Source: Actinomadura bangladeshensis
Lineage (GTDB): Bacteria > Actinomycetota > Actinomycetes > Streptosporangiales > Streptosporangiaceae
Direction of reading: 5' to 3'
DNA length: 38,896 nt
NCBI RefSeq assembly: GCF_004348335.1
Contig: NZ_SMJW01000048.1
Coordinates: 1-38,896 of the forward strand
In this document: piece after piece, positions 26,754-35,104 of the stretch
Position numbering within the stretch: position 1 is the stretch's first letter
How the letters are laid out: every line of letters starts with the position of its first letter
Notes under the pieces: generated by a model
Told to the model about the DNA's origin: nothing
Database searches by the model: none
What the model saw: only the letters and a program-made list of their open reading frames with translations
Program-made: the position numbers and the translations under genes

Positions 26754-28010
26754 ATGCCCACGCTGCTCGCCCGCTCCCCCATCACGCCTGCTGTGACGCG
26801 CCCCGAGGGGGTCCGGGTTCACCGGATCCCGCGCGTCGTCGGGGCGGACGTCCCGGTGCCGCTGCGCGACGGCGGCCACGTCCCGTACGCCAACTTCGAC
26901 TACGCCGCCAGCGCCCCCTGCCTGGAGGCGGTGCAGGAGGCCGTCACCGGCGCGCTGCCGTACTACAGCAGCGTCCACCGCGGGGCGGGGTACGCGTCCC
27001 AGGTCACGACCGGCGCGTACGAGGCGGCCCGGGAGTCCGTCCGCTCGTTCCTCGGCGCGTGGCGGCGGTCGGCGGTCGTGTTCACGCGCAACACGACCGA
27101 CTCCATGAACCTGCTCGCCCGCGCCGTGCCCGCCGGGACGAGCGTCGTCGTGTTCGAGACCGAGCACCACGCGTCCCTGCTGCCGTGGAGGCGCGCCGTC
27201 CGGCTCCCCGCACCCGCCACCGCGGCCGAGGCGGTCTCCGCCGCCGACCGCGCGCTGCGCGCGTGCCCGATCGGGTCGCGGCTGCTCGTCGTCACCGCCG
27301 CCTCCAACGTCACCGGCGAGCTGTGGCCGATCGAGGAACTCGCGCGGGTCGCGCACCGCAACGGCGCCCGCATCGCGGTGGACGCGGCGCAGCTCGTCCC
27401 GCACCGCCCGCTCGACATGACCGCGCTCGGCCTGGACTACGTCGCCTTCTCCGGCCACAAGCTGTACGCGCCGTTCGGCGCCGGCGTGCTCGCCGGACGC
27501 GCCGACTGGCTGCGCGCCGCGGAGCCGTACCTGAAGGGCGGCGGGGCGAGCGCGTCGGTCGGCGCGACGACCCGGTGGGCGGCGGCCGCGGAGCAGCGGC
27601 ACGAGGCGGGGTCGCCGAACGTCCTCGGCGCCATCGCGCTGGCCGCCGCCTGCGACGCCCTCGCCGCCTCCTGGAAGGACCTCGCCGCCCGCGAGGAGGT
27701 TCTGGTCGAACGCCTCCGGACCGGACTCTCCGCCCTCCCGCACGTGCGGGAGCTGTCGTTGTGGGGCGGCCGGGCGCCGCGCGTCGGGATCGTGTCGTTC
27801 ACCGTGGACGGCTGGAACGCGCGCGACGTGGCGCTTACCCTGTCGGAGGAGCACGGCATCGGCGTGCGGGACGGGCGGTTCTGCGCCCACCCCTTCGTCC
27901 GGCACCTGGCGGGCGGGGACACCGCCGTCCGCGCCAGTCTCGGCATCGGGACGAGCGAGGAGCACATCGACCGGCTGCTCACCGCCCTCGCCGGGCTGGC
28001 GGTGCGCTGA
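26754..28010 (+). CDS. PLP-dependent class V aminotransferase (cysteine desulfurase-like)
   Basis: A 418-residue fold-type I PLP enzyme. The Schiff-base lysine is in AFSGHKLYAPFGAG (about residue 236), preceded by the Asp of IAVDAAQLVPH and by TEHHASLLPWRR, as in SufS/CsdA-type proteins. RNTTDSMNLLAR is the cofactor-phosphate region. SNVTGELWPI is also typical. A Cys in GRFCAHPFVRHL occupies the region of the desulfurase active-site loop. Control by a SAM riboswitch points to sulfur-amino-acid metabolism, for example sulfur mobilisation or a transsulfuration-like step; the exact reaction is not settled. ATG at 26754 with GGAAGG upstream. Confidence 0.88.
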   Translation: MPTLLARSPITPAVTRPEGVRVHRIPRVVGADVPVPLRDGGHVPYANFDYAASAPCLEAVQEAVTGALPYYSSVHRGAGYASQVTTGAYEAARESVRSFLGAWRRSAVVFTRNTTDSMNLLARAVPAGTSVVVFETEHHASLLPWRRAVRLPAPATAAEAVSAADRALRACPIGSRLLVVTAASNVTGELWPIEELARVAHRNGARIAVDAAQLVPHRPLDMTALGLDYVAFSGHKLYAPFGAGVLAGRADWLRAAEPYLKGGGASASVGATTRWAAAAEQRHEAGSPNVLGAIALAAACDALAASWKDLAAREEVLVERLRTGLSALPHVRELSLWGGRAPRVGIVSFTVDGWNARDVALTLSEEHGIGVRDGRFCAHPFVRHLAGGDTAVRASLGIGTSEEHIDRLLTALAGLAVR

Positions 28011-28111
28011 CCTGCGAACACCCGTGCGCGGGCAGGCGATTATGCTCTTTGGTCCTGTTCGCCCATGTAGCGTAGGCAGTCGCGCGGGGACGAGCACGGA
28101 GGAAACAGGGG

Positions 28112-31100
28112 GTGGCGACCGTGGCCGACGCGTGGCGACCCACGTCGGAGCTGGAACACCGACTGCAGGAGACCGTACGGGCCGGGGACCAGGAGAGCTA
28201 CTTCCGCCTCCTCGCGGACAGCGAACTCCTCGTCCCCGTCCCGCCCGAGCTGGTGGACGGCGTGCTCGCCAACGAGACGCAGCCGTCCTGGCCGACCCAG
28301 GAGGAGGACGGCCGCGTCCACGTCCTGGCCTACACGTCCGCGTCGGCGATGCGCGCGTGCCTCGGGCCGTCCTACCAGCACTTCATGACCGTCCGGTTCG
28401 GGGACATCGCGGAGACCTGGCCGGACGCCCGCTGGTGGCTCGCCATCGACGCGCCCGCCCACGGCGTCGGCGCGGTGCTGCCCATCGAGGCGCGGATGCC
28501 GGCCTGGTTCGTCCGCCAGGTCGCGGACGGCGACGGGCGCCCGCCGCAGGTCGGCCGGACGCCCGCCGCCTGGGAGGAGCTCCGCGACCAGCACCGCGAC
28601 CTGCCCCGGCAGTCGCCGCGCCCCGAGTTCCAGCCCGCGAACGACGTCGAGCGCGAACTGCTGCGCGCCGCCGCCAACAACGACCACGACCTGTTCCTGC
28701 AGACGCTCGCGGACACCGACGTCCTGCTGCCCGTCCCGGACGACATGGACTTCGCGCTGCGCCCCGGCCGGCCCGGTTTCCCCTGGCAGACGCGGGAGGT
28801 CGACGGCTCCACGGTCGTGCCGGTGTTCACGTCCCCGGAGCGGCTCGTCGAAGCGTCCGGCGCCGGCACCGAGTACATCAAGCTGCCGTTCACGGTCGCG
28901 CTGCGCTACTGGCCGAACCACGACTGGCTGCTGGCGATCAACTCGGGGTCGCCGGCCGGCGGCACGGTGCTCGCGCAGCAGCTCCCCGGCCTCGCCACCT
29001 GGGCCGACCAGCGCGCCGCCCAGCGCATGACGGACCACTTCGAACCGCAGAACGACGTCGAGCAGCGCCTCTTCGACGTGGCCCGCCGCCGCGACACCGA
29101 CGCCTTCTACAAGACGCTCCTCGGCGCCCAGGTCCTGGTACCCGCCGACGCGGACACGCCCTGGGGCATCGTGCCCGGCGACGCGGACTTCCCGTGGCGG
29201 CCCGTCCCCGTCCACGGGCGGACGTCCATCCAGGTCTTCACGTCGCTGAAGTGGATGAACGAGGCGATCGGGTCGTCCCGCTTCATCATGCCGAGCCTGC
29301 ACGAGATGGTCGCGGCCTGGCCCGACGCCGACTGGACGCTCGTCCTCAACCCGGGCACGCCCATCGACGCCTCGATGCCGGCGGACCAGCTCCGCACCCT
29401 CCGCGGGCCGGCGACGCCGCCGTCGGCGTCCACGCCGCCGCCTCCGGAGACGCCCGCTGTTCCGGTGGCGCCGGCCGTCCCACCGGAGACCGCTCCCGGC
29501 CGCCACTCGGCTCCGGCGCCCGAACACGAGTACGCGGCGCCCACCGCCGAGAGCCCGGAAGCCACCGGGCCCGCCCCCGACCCGAGCCGCGCCACCGCCC
29601 CACACGCGGACGCGGCGAACATGGGCGGCGGCCCCGCTCCCGATGGACCCGGCGCGCTGAACACGCCCCCCGGCCCGGAGACCGCGAGCAACACGGTTCC
29701 GCCGGACCCGGCAGGCGCAGGCATCACGGGCACACCAGGCGTCCCTGCGCACGAGGGCGCACCCGACCCGATCCAGGACCCGCCGCACACGGCCACCGGC
29801 GGCGGACCCGGCCTAGAGGGAGCGGCCCCCCACGCCGTCCCGCCGCCGGGTACCGCAGGCGTTCCGGCATCCCCCGCAAGCGAAGCTCCCCTCGGGGACC
29901 TCGGCCCGGGGCACGAGTCGGCGGGCGGCACCGCCGAGAGCCCGCAAGGCATTCCCCGGCCGCCCGGCATGCCCAACGCTCCACACGAAGGCGCCCCGGG
30001 CACCGCACGGGAATTGCCGAGTCATACCGGCGAGGCGCCGCCCCCCGCTCCCTATGCGCCCGGCATTCCGCGCGAAGGCGTGCAGGACACCACGGGCACC
30101 GAGCGGGCTACCTCCCCGCACGATGGCATCCCCGGCATGGGCGGCGGACACGGCCTTGAGGGATCCACGCACGGCGGCGCGGGCGAGCCCGAGACGCCGG
30201 GTGCGGGACGTGAGACCAGCGCGCGTCCCGGCGAAACGCCCCACAGCGTTCCCGGCCTGGCTGCTGGACCCGGCCTTGAAGGAACCGGCACGGCCAACAC
30301 AGCGCCCGAAGCGGAGGCTGGACCCGCTCATGACAGCACGGGCGCGCCCGGGATACCGGATCTAGGACGCGAGACCGCCGCCCGTCCCGGCGAAGCACCG
30401 CACAACGTTCCCGGCCCGGCCGCTGGACACGGCTCCGGCCAGGCCACGGGCATGCCGCACGAGCGCCTCTTGGGCGACACGGGCATCCCGGGCTCCAGCG
30501 CCGAGGGGCCGCACGGCGCACCCGGCCTTCCCCACGAAGGCGCCCAGAACATCCCAGGTCCGGTCGGCGGAGCGTCCGGCACCACGCCGAACCCTCTGGG
30601 CCCGGCTGGTCCGGCAGAGGGCGGCAACATCGGCCTGCCCAGCACGTCCGGCCTGACCGGCGCACCCGGCGTCCCGCACGAAGGCGCGCTGAATGCCCCG
30701 GGCGGAGTCGGTCGGCATGGCGAGGGCCCCCAGCAGGGCTTCCCCGGCGATGCTTCCGGACGCGATGCGGCAGAATCCGGCACACCGGGCGGCCCGCACG
30801 CGAGCGCACCCAGCGCCCCGGGCCCGATCAGCGGCTTCGGACCGGCCGGAGTCGGCGATACCGGCCAGTCAGGCACGTCCGACCCGACCGGCTACCCCGG
30901 TGGGCCGCACGAGGGCGTACCCGACCTCCCGCCCTCAGGCGGTGTCACCGCCGGGCCGGCGGAAACCGGCTACACCGGCCGGCCGGGCGCGTCCGGCCTG
31001 ACCGGCGCGTCTGACGTGCCGGGCGAGGGCACGGCAGCTCAGGGCGGCGGCACTGTCGGGACGACCGGGAGCGGCAACGCCGGTCGACCTGGCGTGCCCG

Positions 31101-32389
31101 GCGCACCGAACATCCCAGGTTCGGGCGGGCCGGCGGACGGCGGCGACGCCGATCGGGGCGGCCGGCAGAGCGGGGAGTCGCGGGAGGGCTTCGGCGGCGG
31201 GCCGGGAGGCGCGGGTGCGTCCGAGCTGCCCGGCGGCCCAGTCGGTGAGACGGCGGGCGAGTTCGCGGCGCGGCCTGGGGGCGCGTCGTACGACGAGGCT
31301 CCTGCGTCCGACATGTCCAGTGGACGGCATGCGGGCGGGCCGGGCGACGCGGCGCGAGGGCTGCGGGCCGTCGAGGAGCCGGAGCCCGCGTTCGAGCCCG
31401 GGAACCGGATCGACCAGGAGCTCTACGAGGCCGCGTCGGACGGTGATTCGGACGCGTTCCTCCGGGTGCTGCTCAACGCGAACGTGCTCGTCCCGATCCC
31501 GGCTGAGGCGCCGCTCGAGGTGACGCCCATGCAGCGCGAGTTCCGGTGGGACGCGGCGCTGCGGAGCGAGTCCGCCGTGCAGGTGTTCACGTCGCTGGTG
31601 CGGCTGCGCGAAGTGCTGCCCGAATCGCGGTTCGTGTACGCGGACTTCCGGCGGCTCATCGGCGCGTGGCCCCGGGACGACTGGGCGATGCTGCTCAACC
31701 CTGGGACGCGCATCGGGGCGTCCCTCCAGGGCGACCAGGTGCGGGCGCTCAGCGAGTGGGCGCTGCGGGTCGGGCTGGTCCCGGGGCGGCCGGAGGTTCC
31801 GCTGCCGCCGCCGCGACCGGAGCCCGAGGCGGTGCAGCTGCCGTCCGACCTGGACGACCGCGTCTCGTCCCCGACGATCATGCAGAAGGTCGTCCCGCAC
31901 GGGCATGTCGCCTGGTACCTGGAGCAGGGCTACGACCGGGTCGGCGGATTCGTGCACTCGACCGGTGACGTCGCCGAACTGCAGACGCCCGGCCAGCTGT
32001 ACGAGGCGCTCGGGATGCTGTACGACGGCTCCCCGTTCTCGCCCGCCGACGAAGGCGTGTACGTCATCCGGTGGCCCGCCTACTGCCCTGACCTGTACCG
32101 GGTCCCCTTCGGCGGACGGGACGAGGCCGAGATGTCCGCCTGGGGCGACGCCGGCTGGGTCATCGAGCGGCCGCCGTTCCTGGGCGGCGGGTTCGCGCCG
32201 GGGAGCGCCGGATCCATCCGCGAGTACAAGGTGGACAGCGTCCGGCTCCCGTACGGCGCGGAGATGTACTACCTCGGCCGCGACCGGTCCGAGCGGTTCG
32301 TGGCGATGTACGACCCCGACCAGCTCGCCTGGCTCCGGCCCGAGGCGAGCACCGAGAGCCGGGACGGACGGACGGAGGCCGCGCAGTGA
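28112..32389 (+). CDS. Giant SseB-repeat protein with long Pro/Gly-rich linker
   Basis: A 1425-residue protein. Four SseB N-terminal-type domains are visible: about 10-150, 183-310, 312-435 and 1090-1215. Each shows a helix (ELxxAxxxxDxxxFxxxL), a LVPVP-like strand, VFTS, and a WPDAxWxLxxNPGT-like strand. Between the third and fourth lies a 650-residue low-complexity stretch rich in Pro, Gly, Ala, His and Thr with recurring PGxPHEGA motifs. A separate C-terminal domain (about 1240-1425) holds WYLEQGYDRVGGFV and VYVIRWPAYCPDLYR. No signal peptide or membrane helix is seen. It starts with GTG behind GGAGG and overlaps the next gene by 4 nt. The role is unknown; SseB domains are often found near secretion and surface systems. 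Confidence 0.85.
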   Translation: MATVADAWRPTSELEHRLQETVRAGDQESYFRLLADSELLVPVPPELVDGVLANETQPSWPTQEEDGRVHVLAYTSASAMRACLGPSYQHFMTVRFGDIAETWPDARWWLAIDAPAHGVGAVLPIEARMPAWFVRQVADGDGRPPQVGRTPAAWEELRDQHRDLPRQSPRPEFQPANDVERELLRAAANNDHDLFLQTLADTDVLLPVPDDMDFALRPGRPGFPWQTREVDGSTVVPVFTSPERLVEASGAGTEYIKLPFTVALRYWPNHDWLLAINSGSPAGGTVLAQQLPGLATWADQRAAQRMTDHFEPQNDVEQRLFDVARRRDTDAFYKTLLGAQVLVPADADTPWGIVPGDADFPWRPVPVHGRTSIQVFTSLKWMNEAIGSSRFIMPSLHEMVAAWPDADWTLVLNPGTPIDASMPADQLRTLRGPATPPSASTPPPPETPAVPVAPAVPPETAPGRHSAPAPEHEYAAPTAESPEATGPAPDPSRATAPHADAANMGGGPAPDGPGALNTPPGPETASNTVPPDPAGAGITGTPGVPAHEGAPDPIQDPPHTATGGGPGLEGAAPHAVPPPGTAGVPASPASEAPLGDLGPGHESAGGTAESPQGIPRPPGMPNAPHEGAPGTARELPSHTGEAPPPAPYAPGIPREGVQDTTGTERATSPHDGIPGMGGGHGLEGSTHGGAGEPETPGAGRETSARPGETPHSVPGLAAGPGLEGTGTANTAPEAEAGPAHDSTGAPGIPDLGRETAARPGEAPHNVPGPAAGHGSGQATGMPHERLLGDTGIPGSSAEGPHGAPGLPHEGAQNIPGPVGGASGTTPNPLGPAGPAEGGNIGLPSTSGLTGAPGVPHEGALNAPGGVGRHGEGPQQGFPGDASGRDAAESGTPGGPHASAPSAPGPISGFGPAGVGDTGQSGTSDPTGYPGGPHEGVPDLPPSGGVTAGPAETGYTGRPGASGLTGASDVPGEGTAAQGGGTVGTTGSGNAGRPGVPGAPNIPGSGGPADGGDADRGGRQSGESREGFGGGPGGAGASELPGGPVGETAGEFAARPGGASYDEAPASDMSSGRHAGGPGDAARGLRAVEEPEPAFEPGNRIDQELYEAASDGDSDAFLRVLLNANVLVPIPAEAPLEVTPMQREFRWDAALRSESAVQVFTSLVRLREVLPESRFVYADFRRLIGAWPRDDWAMLLNPGTRIGASLQGDQVRALSEWALRVGLVPGRPEVPLPPPRPEPEAVQLPSDLDDRVSSPTIMQKVVPHGHVAWYLEQGYDRVGGFVHSTGDVAELQTPGQLYEALGMLYDGSPFSPADEGVYVIRWPAYCPDLYRVPFGGRDEAEMSAWGDAGWVIERPPFLGGGFAPGSAGSIREYKVDSVRLPYGAEMYYLGRDRSERFVAMYDPDQLAWLRPEASTESRDGRTEAAQ
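30206..30433 (+). repeat. Imperfect direct repeats in the SseB-protein linker
   Basis: Two copies of about 69 bp (30206-30274 and 30365-30433), 159 bp apart, both encoding GRET.ARPGE.PH.VPG. They show that the linker grew by in-frame duplication. Confidence 0.6.
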
Positions 32390-32754
32390 TCCGGGACGGG
32401 TACGTCGCGCGCTGGCTCGGCCGCGACTTCGAGGCCGCGCCGGGCGCCGACGGCGAGGTCAGGCTGTACGCACCCGGTCCGACGGACGGGTTCGAGGAGC
32501 TGCGGCCGGGGCGGTTCCGCCGCATCGTCCCCGCGTCCGAGATCGAGGACCTCCGGTACGTCCGGACGACCTGCCGCTGGCGCGGCGAGCGGTTCGTCAT
32601 CGTCGGCGAGCATGAAACATGGCTGCGCGTCGAATACACGGGCGGGCAGGCCCCGGTCGCCGAAAATCTGGGGCTCGACCGCATCGACCAGGGCATCTGG
32701 CAGGCGTGGGCCCCCGGCACGGAGATCGAGGACGTCCGCGAGGAGTTGATCTGA
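32386..32754 (+). CDS. Small hypothetical protein coupled to the SseB-repeat gene
   Basis: A 122-residue soluble protein with no recognised domain. It is rich in Trp, Arg and acidic residues (CRWRGERFVIVGEHETWLRV, then APGTEIEDVREELI). The GTG start overlaps the upstream stop (GTGA), which implies balanced production, so it is probably a partner of the large protein: a chaperone, an immunity-like factor or a complex subunit. The choice is open. Confidence 0.75.
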   Translation: MIRDGYVARWLGRDFEAAPGADGEVRLYAPGPTDGFEELRPGRFRRIVPASEIEDLRYVRTTCRWRGERFVIVGEHETWLRVEYTGGQAPVAENLGLDRIDQGIWQAWAPGTEIEDVREELI

Positions 32755-32760
32755 TGCGGA

Positions 32761-32780
32761 ACGGGCTTGATTTGGCCCGT
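32761..32780 (+). terminator. Possible terminator after the SseB operon
   Basis: ACGGGC (32761-32766) and GCCCGT (32775-32780) form a perfect 6-bp stem with an 8-nt AT-rich loop, 6 nt past the stop codon. Confidence 0.45.
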
Positions 32781-32874
32781 AGATCCGTGTTCGCTTGATT
32801 CTCGAGGCGATCCCTCGGGTACTCACACAGCGGGCACGGGCGCTCAACGGCGACGCGACGGAGGTGCGGCGGCA

Positions 32875-33927
32875 GTGATCTGCCGATCGGCGGTCAAACC
32901 GGTGTTCATCGGCCTCGGCACAGCGGCCATCCTCGCCACCGGCGGCGCTTCCGCCCTAGCCGACGCCACCCCGTCCCCCTCAGGGTCCACCTCGACATCG
33001 CCCGCCCCCGCGGACTCGGCCTCCCCCTCTCCGCCGGAGACGCCCGAACTGGTCGTGGGCGTCAAGGCGAAGAAGGCCGGCGCCAAGGCCGACGAAAAGG
33101 TCGGTTTCACCATCACGGCCGCCACCACCACGGGCCGCGCGACCAATGTGCATGTGACAGAGGTCGTCGTGTCCGCGAAGCCGACCGTGAAGCTGGACGT
33201 CACCGGTGCCTGCCCGCCACCCGCCGAGGCCGACGGTTGTGATTTCGGAAGTGTGGACACCGAGGCCAAGCCCATCGAAACGTTCGTCTCGGTACCGGCG
33301 AAAATCGAAAAGCTCGTATCCGTGACGTTCTCGGTGACCGTGGAAGGCACCGTCGTCGAGGCCACCGACGAAACGAAAGAAGTCAAGGACAGCGACACCA
33401 ACAAGGCCACGGTGACCTTCACCCCGCTGCCCAAGGAAACGAAGTCGCCCACCGCATCACCGTCGCGGACGCCGACGAAGCCGTCGCCTTCGCCCAGTGC
33501 GACCAAGTCGTCGTCCGGGACGAGCGGGGGCGGCAGTTCCGGCGGGTCGGGTTCTGGCGGCGGTTCCACGTCCGGCGGGACGAGCGGGTATGTGCCGCCG
33601 TCGCCCAACTCGTCGTTCGATCCTCGGAATCCGCAGGTGGCGCTGCCGTCCATCCAGGCGCCGAGCCCGTCGGTCGCGCCGAGTCCGGCGCCCGGATCGG
33701 CGACCCCGCAGAGCCGGCTGCAGGGCAACAAGGCGCCCGTCGCGCAGGACATCACGTTCGAGCGAATGGCGAGCACCCAGATCGCGTGGCTGGCCGCCCT
33801 GCTGGTCGCGTTCTCACTGCTGCTGACCCAACTGCGGCTCGGCAGGCGGCGCGTACCGGCCGGGGCGGCCGCGAAGCGCCCAAAGGGATCGCACCGACGC
33901 CCCCGCCGCGGCATGTTCGGCAAGTAA
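32875..33927 (+). CDS. Secreted, membrane-anchored Ser/Pro-rich surface protein
   Basis: A 350-residue precursor. A Sec signal occupies about 1-30 (FIGLGTAAILATGGASALADA). A short Ser/Pro linker precedes a beta-rich domain (about 55-175; VTEVVVSAKPTVKLDV, paired Cys in ACPPPAEADGC) that resembles the Ig-like repeats of surface proteins. A long Ser/Thr/Pro/Gly stalk leads to a membrane helix (about 301-320, IAWLAALLVAFSLLLTQLRL) and a very basic tail. No LPXTG motif is seen. The GTG at 32875 with GGAGG 10 nt upstream is preferred to the longer frame from 32767, because the signal peptide then starts the protein. It probably acts as a wall-spanning stalk. Confidence 0.8.
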   Translation: MICRSAVKPVFIGLGTAAILATGGASALADATPSPSGSTSTSPAPADSASPSPPETPELVVGVKAKKAGAKADEKVGFTITAATTTGRATNVHVTEVVVSAKPTVKLDVTGACPPPAEADGCDFGSVDTEAKPIETFVSVPAKIEKLVSVTFSVTVEGTVVEATDETKEVKDSDTNKATVTFTPLPKETKSPTASPSRTPTKPSPSPSATKSSSGTSGGGSSGGSGSGGGSTSGGTSGYVPPSPNSSFDPRNPQVALPSIQAPSPSVAPSPAPGSATPQSRLQGNKAPVAQDITFERMASTQIAWLAALLVAFSLLLTQLRLGRRRVPAGAAAKRPKGSHRRPRRGMFGK

Positions 33928-33938
33928 CAGCCTCGCTG

Positions 33939-34018
33939 GTTGATCACCGCAAGACTTCATTTCGCCACGCTTTCAGCCCTTCTTTATGCGTTGAACTCGC
34001 CACATTAGAATGATCAAC
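33939..34018. repeat. AT-rich spacer framed by an 8-bp inverted repeat
   Basis: GTTGATCA (33939-33946) and TGATCAAC (34011-34018) enclose a stretch clearly richer in A+T than its surroundings. No gene is seen within it. Confidence 0.35.
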
Positions 34019-34025
34019 TACTCAG

Positions 34026-34053
34026 CCCGAATAAGGCGGCGATGCCATTCGGG
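34026..34053 (-). terminator. Terminator of the RNA methyltransferase gene
   Basis: CCCGAAT (34026-34032) pairs with ATTCGGG (34047-34053), and an inner GGC/GCC extends the stem. It starts 3 nt beyond the stop of the minus-strand gene. Confidence 0.6.
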
Positions 34054-34055
34054 GG

Positions 34056-34871
34056 TCAGGGGCGGGTCAGGGCGTAGCAGGCTATTGCTGCGGCCGCGAC
34101 TACGTTCAGGGAGTCGACTCCGCGGGACAGGGCTGTTTCGTTCATGGGAATGCGGACGCGGTGGTCGGCCTCGTGCAGCCAGCGGGACGACAGGCCGTCC
34201 CCTTCCGAGCCCAGGAGGAGGGCGCGGCGGTCGGCGGTCTTCACCTCGTCAATGGGGTCGGCGTCCGGGGACGGGGTCAGGGCCAGGAGCTGGAAGCCCG
34301 CGTCGCGGATCGTGGACAGGTCGTTGTGCCAGTCGGCCATGCGGGCGTACGGCAGGGCGAAGACCGCGCCCATCGAGACCTTGACCGAGCGGCGGTAGAG
34401 GGGGTCGGCGCAGCGTGGGGCGAGGACGGCGGCGTCCACGCCGAGGGCCGCGGCGCAGCGGAAGATCGCACCGATGTTGGTGTGGTCGACGATGTCCTCG
34501 CAGATCACGAGGCGGCGGGCACCGGTGAGGACGGCGTCGAGCGGGGGCAGCGGGAGGCGTTCGAGGGACGCCAGGGCGCCGCGGTGCACCTGGAACCCGG
34601 TGAGCGACTCCATGACGGGGTCGTCCACGACGTAGACGGGGGCGTCCAGGCCGGACAGGACGTCGGCGAGCGGGTCGGCCCAGCGGCGCGCCATGAGGAG
34701 GGAGCGGACGGGGTGGCCGGCGGCGATCGCGCGGCGGATCACCTTCTCGCCCTCGGCGACGAACAGGCCGTGCTCCGCCTCCAGGCTCTTGCGGAGGTTC
34801 ACATCCCGCAGCCGCACGTAGTCTGCAAGGCGCGGGTCGGCGGGATCCCGGACGGGCACGAGGTGGGCCAT
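34056..34871 (-). CDS. SpoU/TrmH-family RNA 2'-O-methyltransferase
   Basis: A 271-residue SPOUT-class enzyme. An N-terminal substrate-binding domain (1-105, LFVAEGEKVIRRAIAAG) is followed by the knotted SAM-binding domain with all three motifs: DHTNIGAIFRCAAALG, ALLLGSEGDGLS and IPMNETALSRGVDSLNVVAA. It methylates a ribose in rRNA or tRNA; the exact target is not readable. The ATG at 34871 begins MAHLVPVRDPADPRL and is preferred to the longer frame. CAGACT 7 nt before the ATG may be a leaderless -10. Confidence 0.93.
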   Translation of the reverse strand: MAHLVPVRDPADPRLADYVRLRDVNLRKSLEAEHGLFVAEGEKVIRRAIAAGHPVRSLLMARRWADPLADVLSGLDAPVYVVDDPVMESLTGFQVHRGALASLERLPLPPLDAVLTGARRLVICEDIVDHTNIGAIFRCAAALGVDAAVLAPRCADPLYRRSVKVSMGAVFALPYARMADWHNDLSTIRDAGFQLLALTPSPDADPIDEVKTADRRALLLGSEGDGLSSRWLHEADHRVRIPMNETALSRGVDSLNVVAAAAIACYALTRP

Positions 34872-35032
34872 GTCCCCCAGTCTGCCGCCCGCCGCGGCCG
34901 GATTCGGTCGGCTTCGAACCCGTGGCCGCACCGATCCGTACCGCCGCGGTAGCGGTCCGTGACGGCCCGAGGCAATGCCAGGTTCGTCGGGACATACGGT
35001 GATGACCTGCGTCATTATCAGTTTTGAGTTCT

Positions 35033-35061
35033 TTGTAACCTCTGGTTCGTACTACTACAGT
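35033..35061 (+). promoter_or_regulatory. Promoter of the SBP-vWA gene
   Basis: TTGTAA (35033-35038), a 17-bp spacer and TACAGT (35056-35061). Just upstream ATGAC-CTGC-GTCAT (35002-35015) is a perfect dyad that could be an activator or repressor site. Confidence 0.5.
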
Positions 35062-35104
35062 GCCGGGGAACATCGGCGGGTTTCTGGTGAATCGAGGGCA
35101 GGCC

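Noticed and set aside
28040..29788. 582-codon frame antisense to the SseB gene
   Set aside because: Shadow of the real coding strand, which has clear SseB domains and a ribosome site.
30206..30433. Mobile element inside the SseB gene
   Set aside because: No terminal repeats, transposase or target duplication; the repeats are in-frame protein duplications.
32875..33927. Sortase substrate
   Set aside because: There is a C-terminal membrane helix and basic tail, but no LPXTG or LAXTG motif in front of it.
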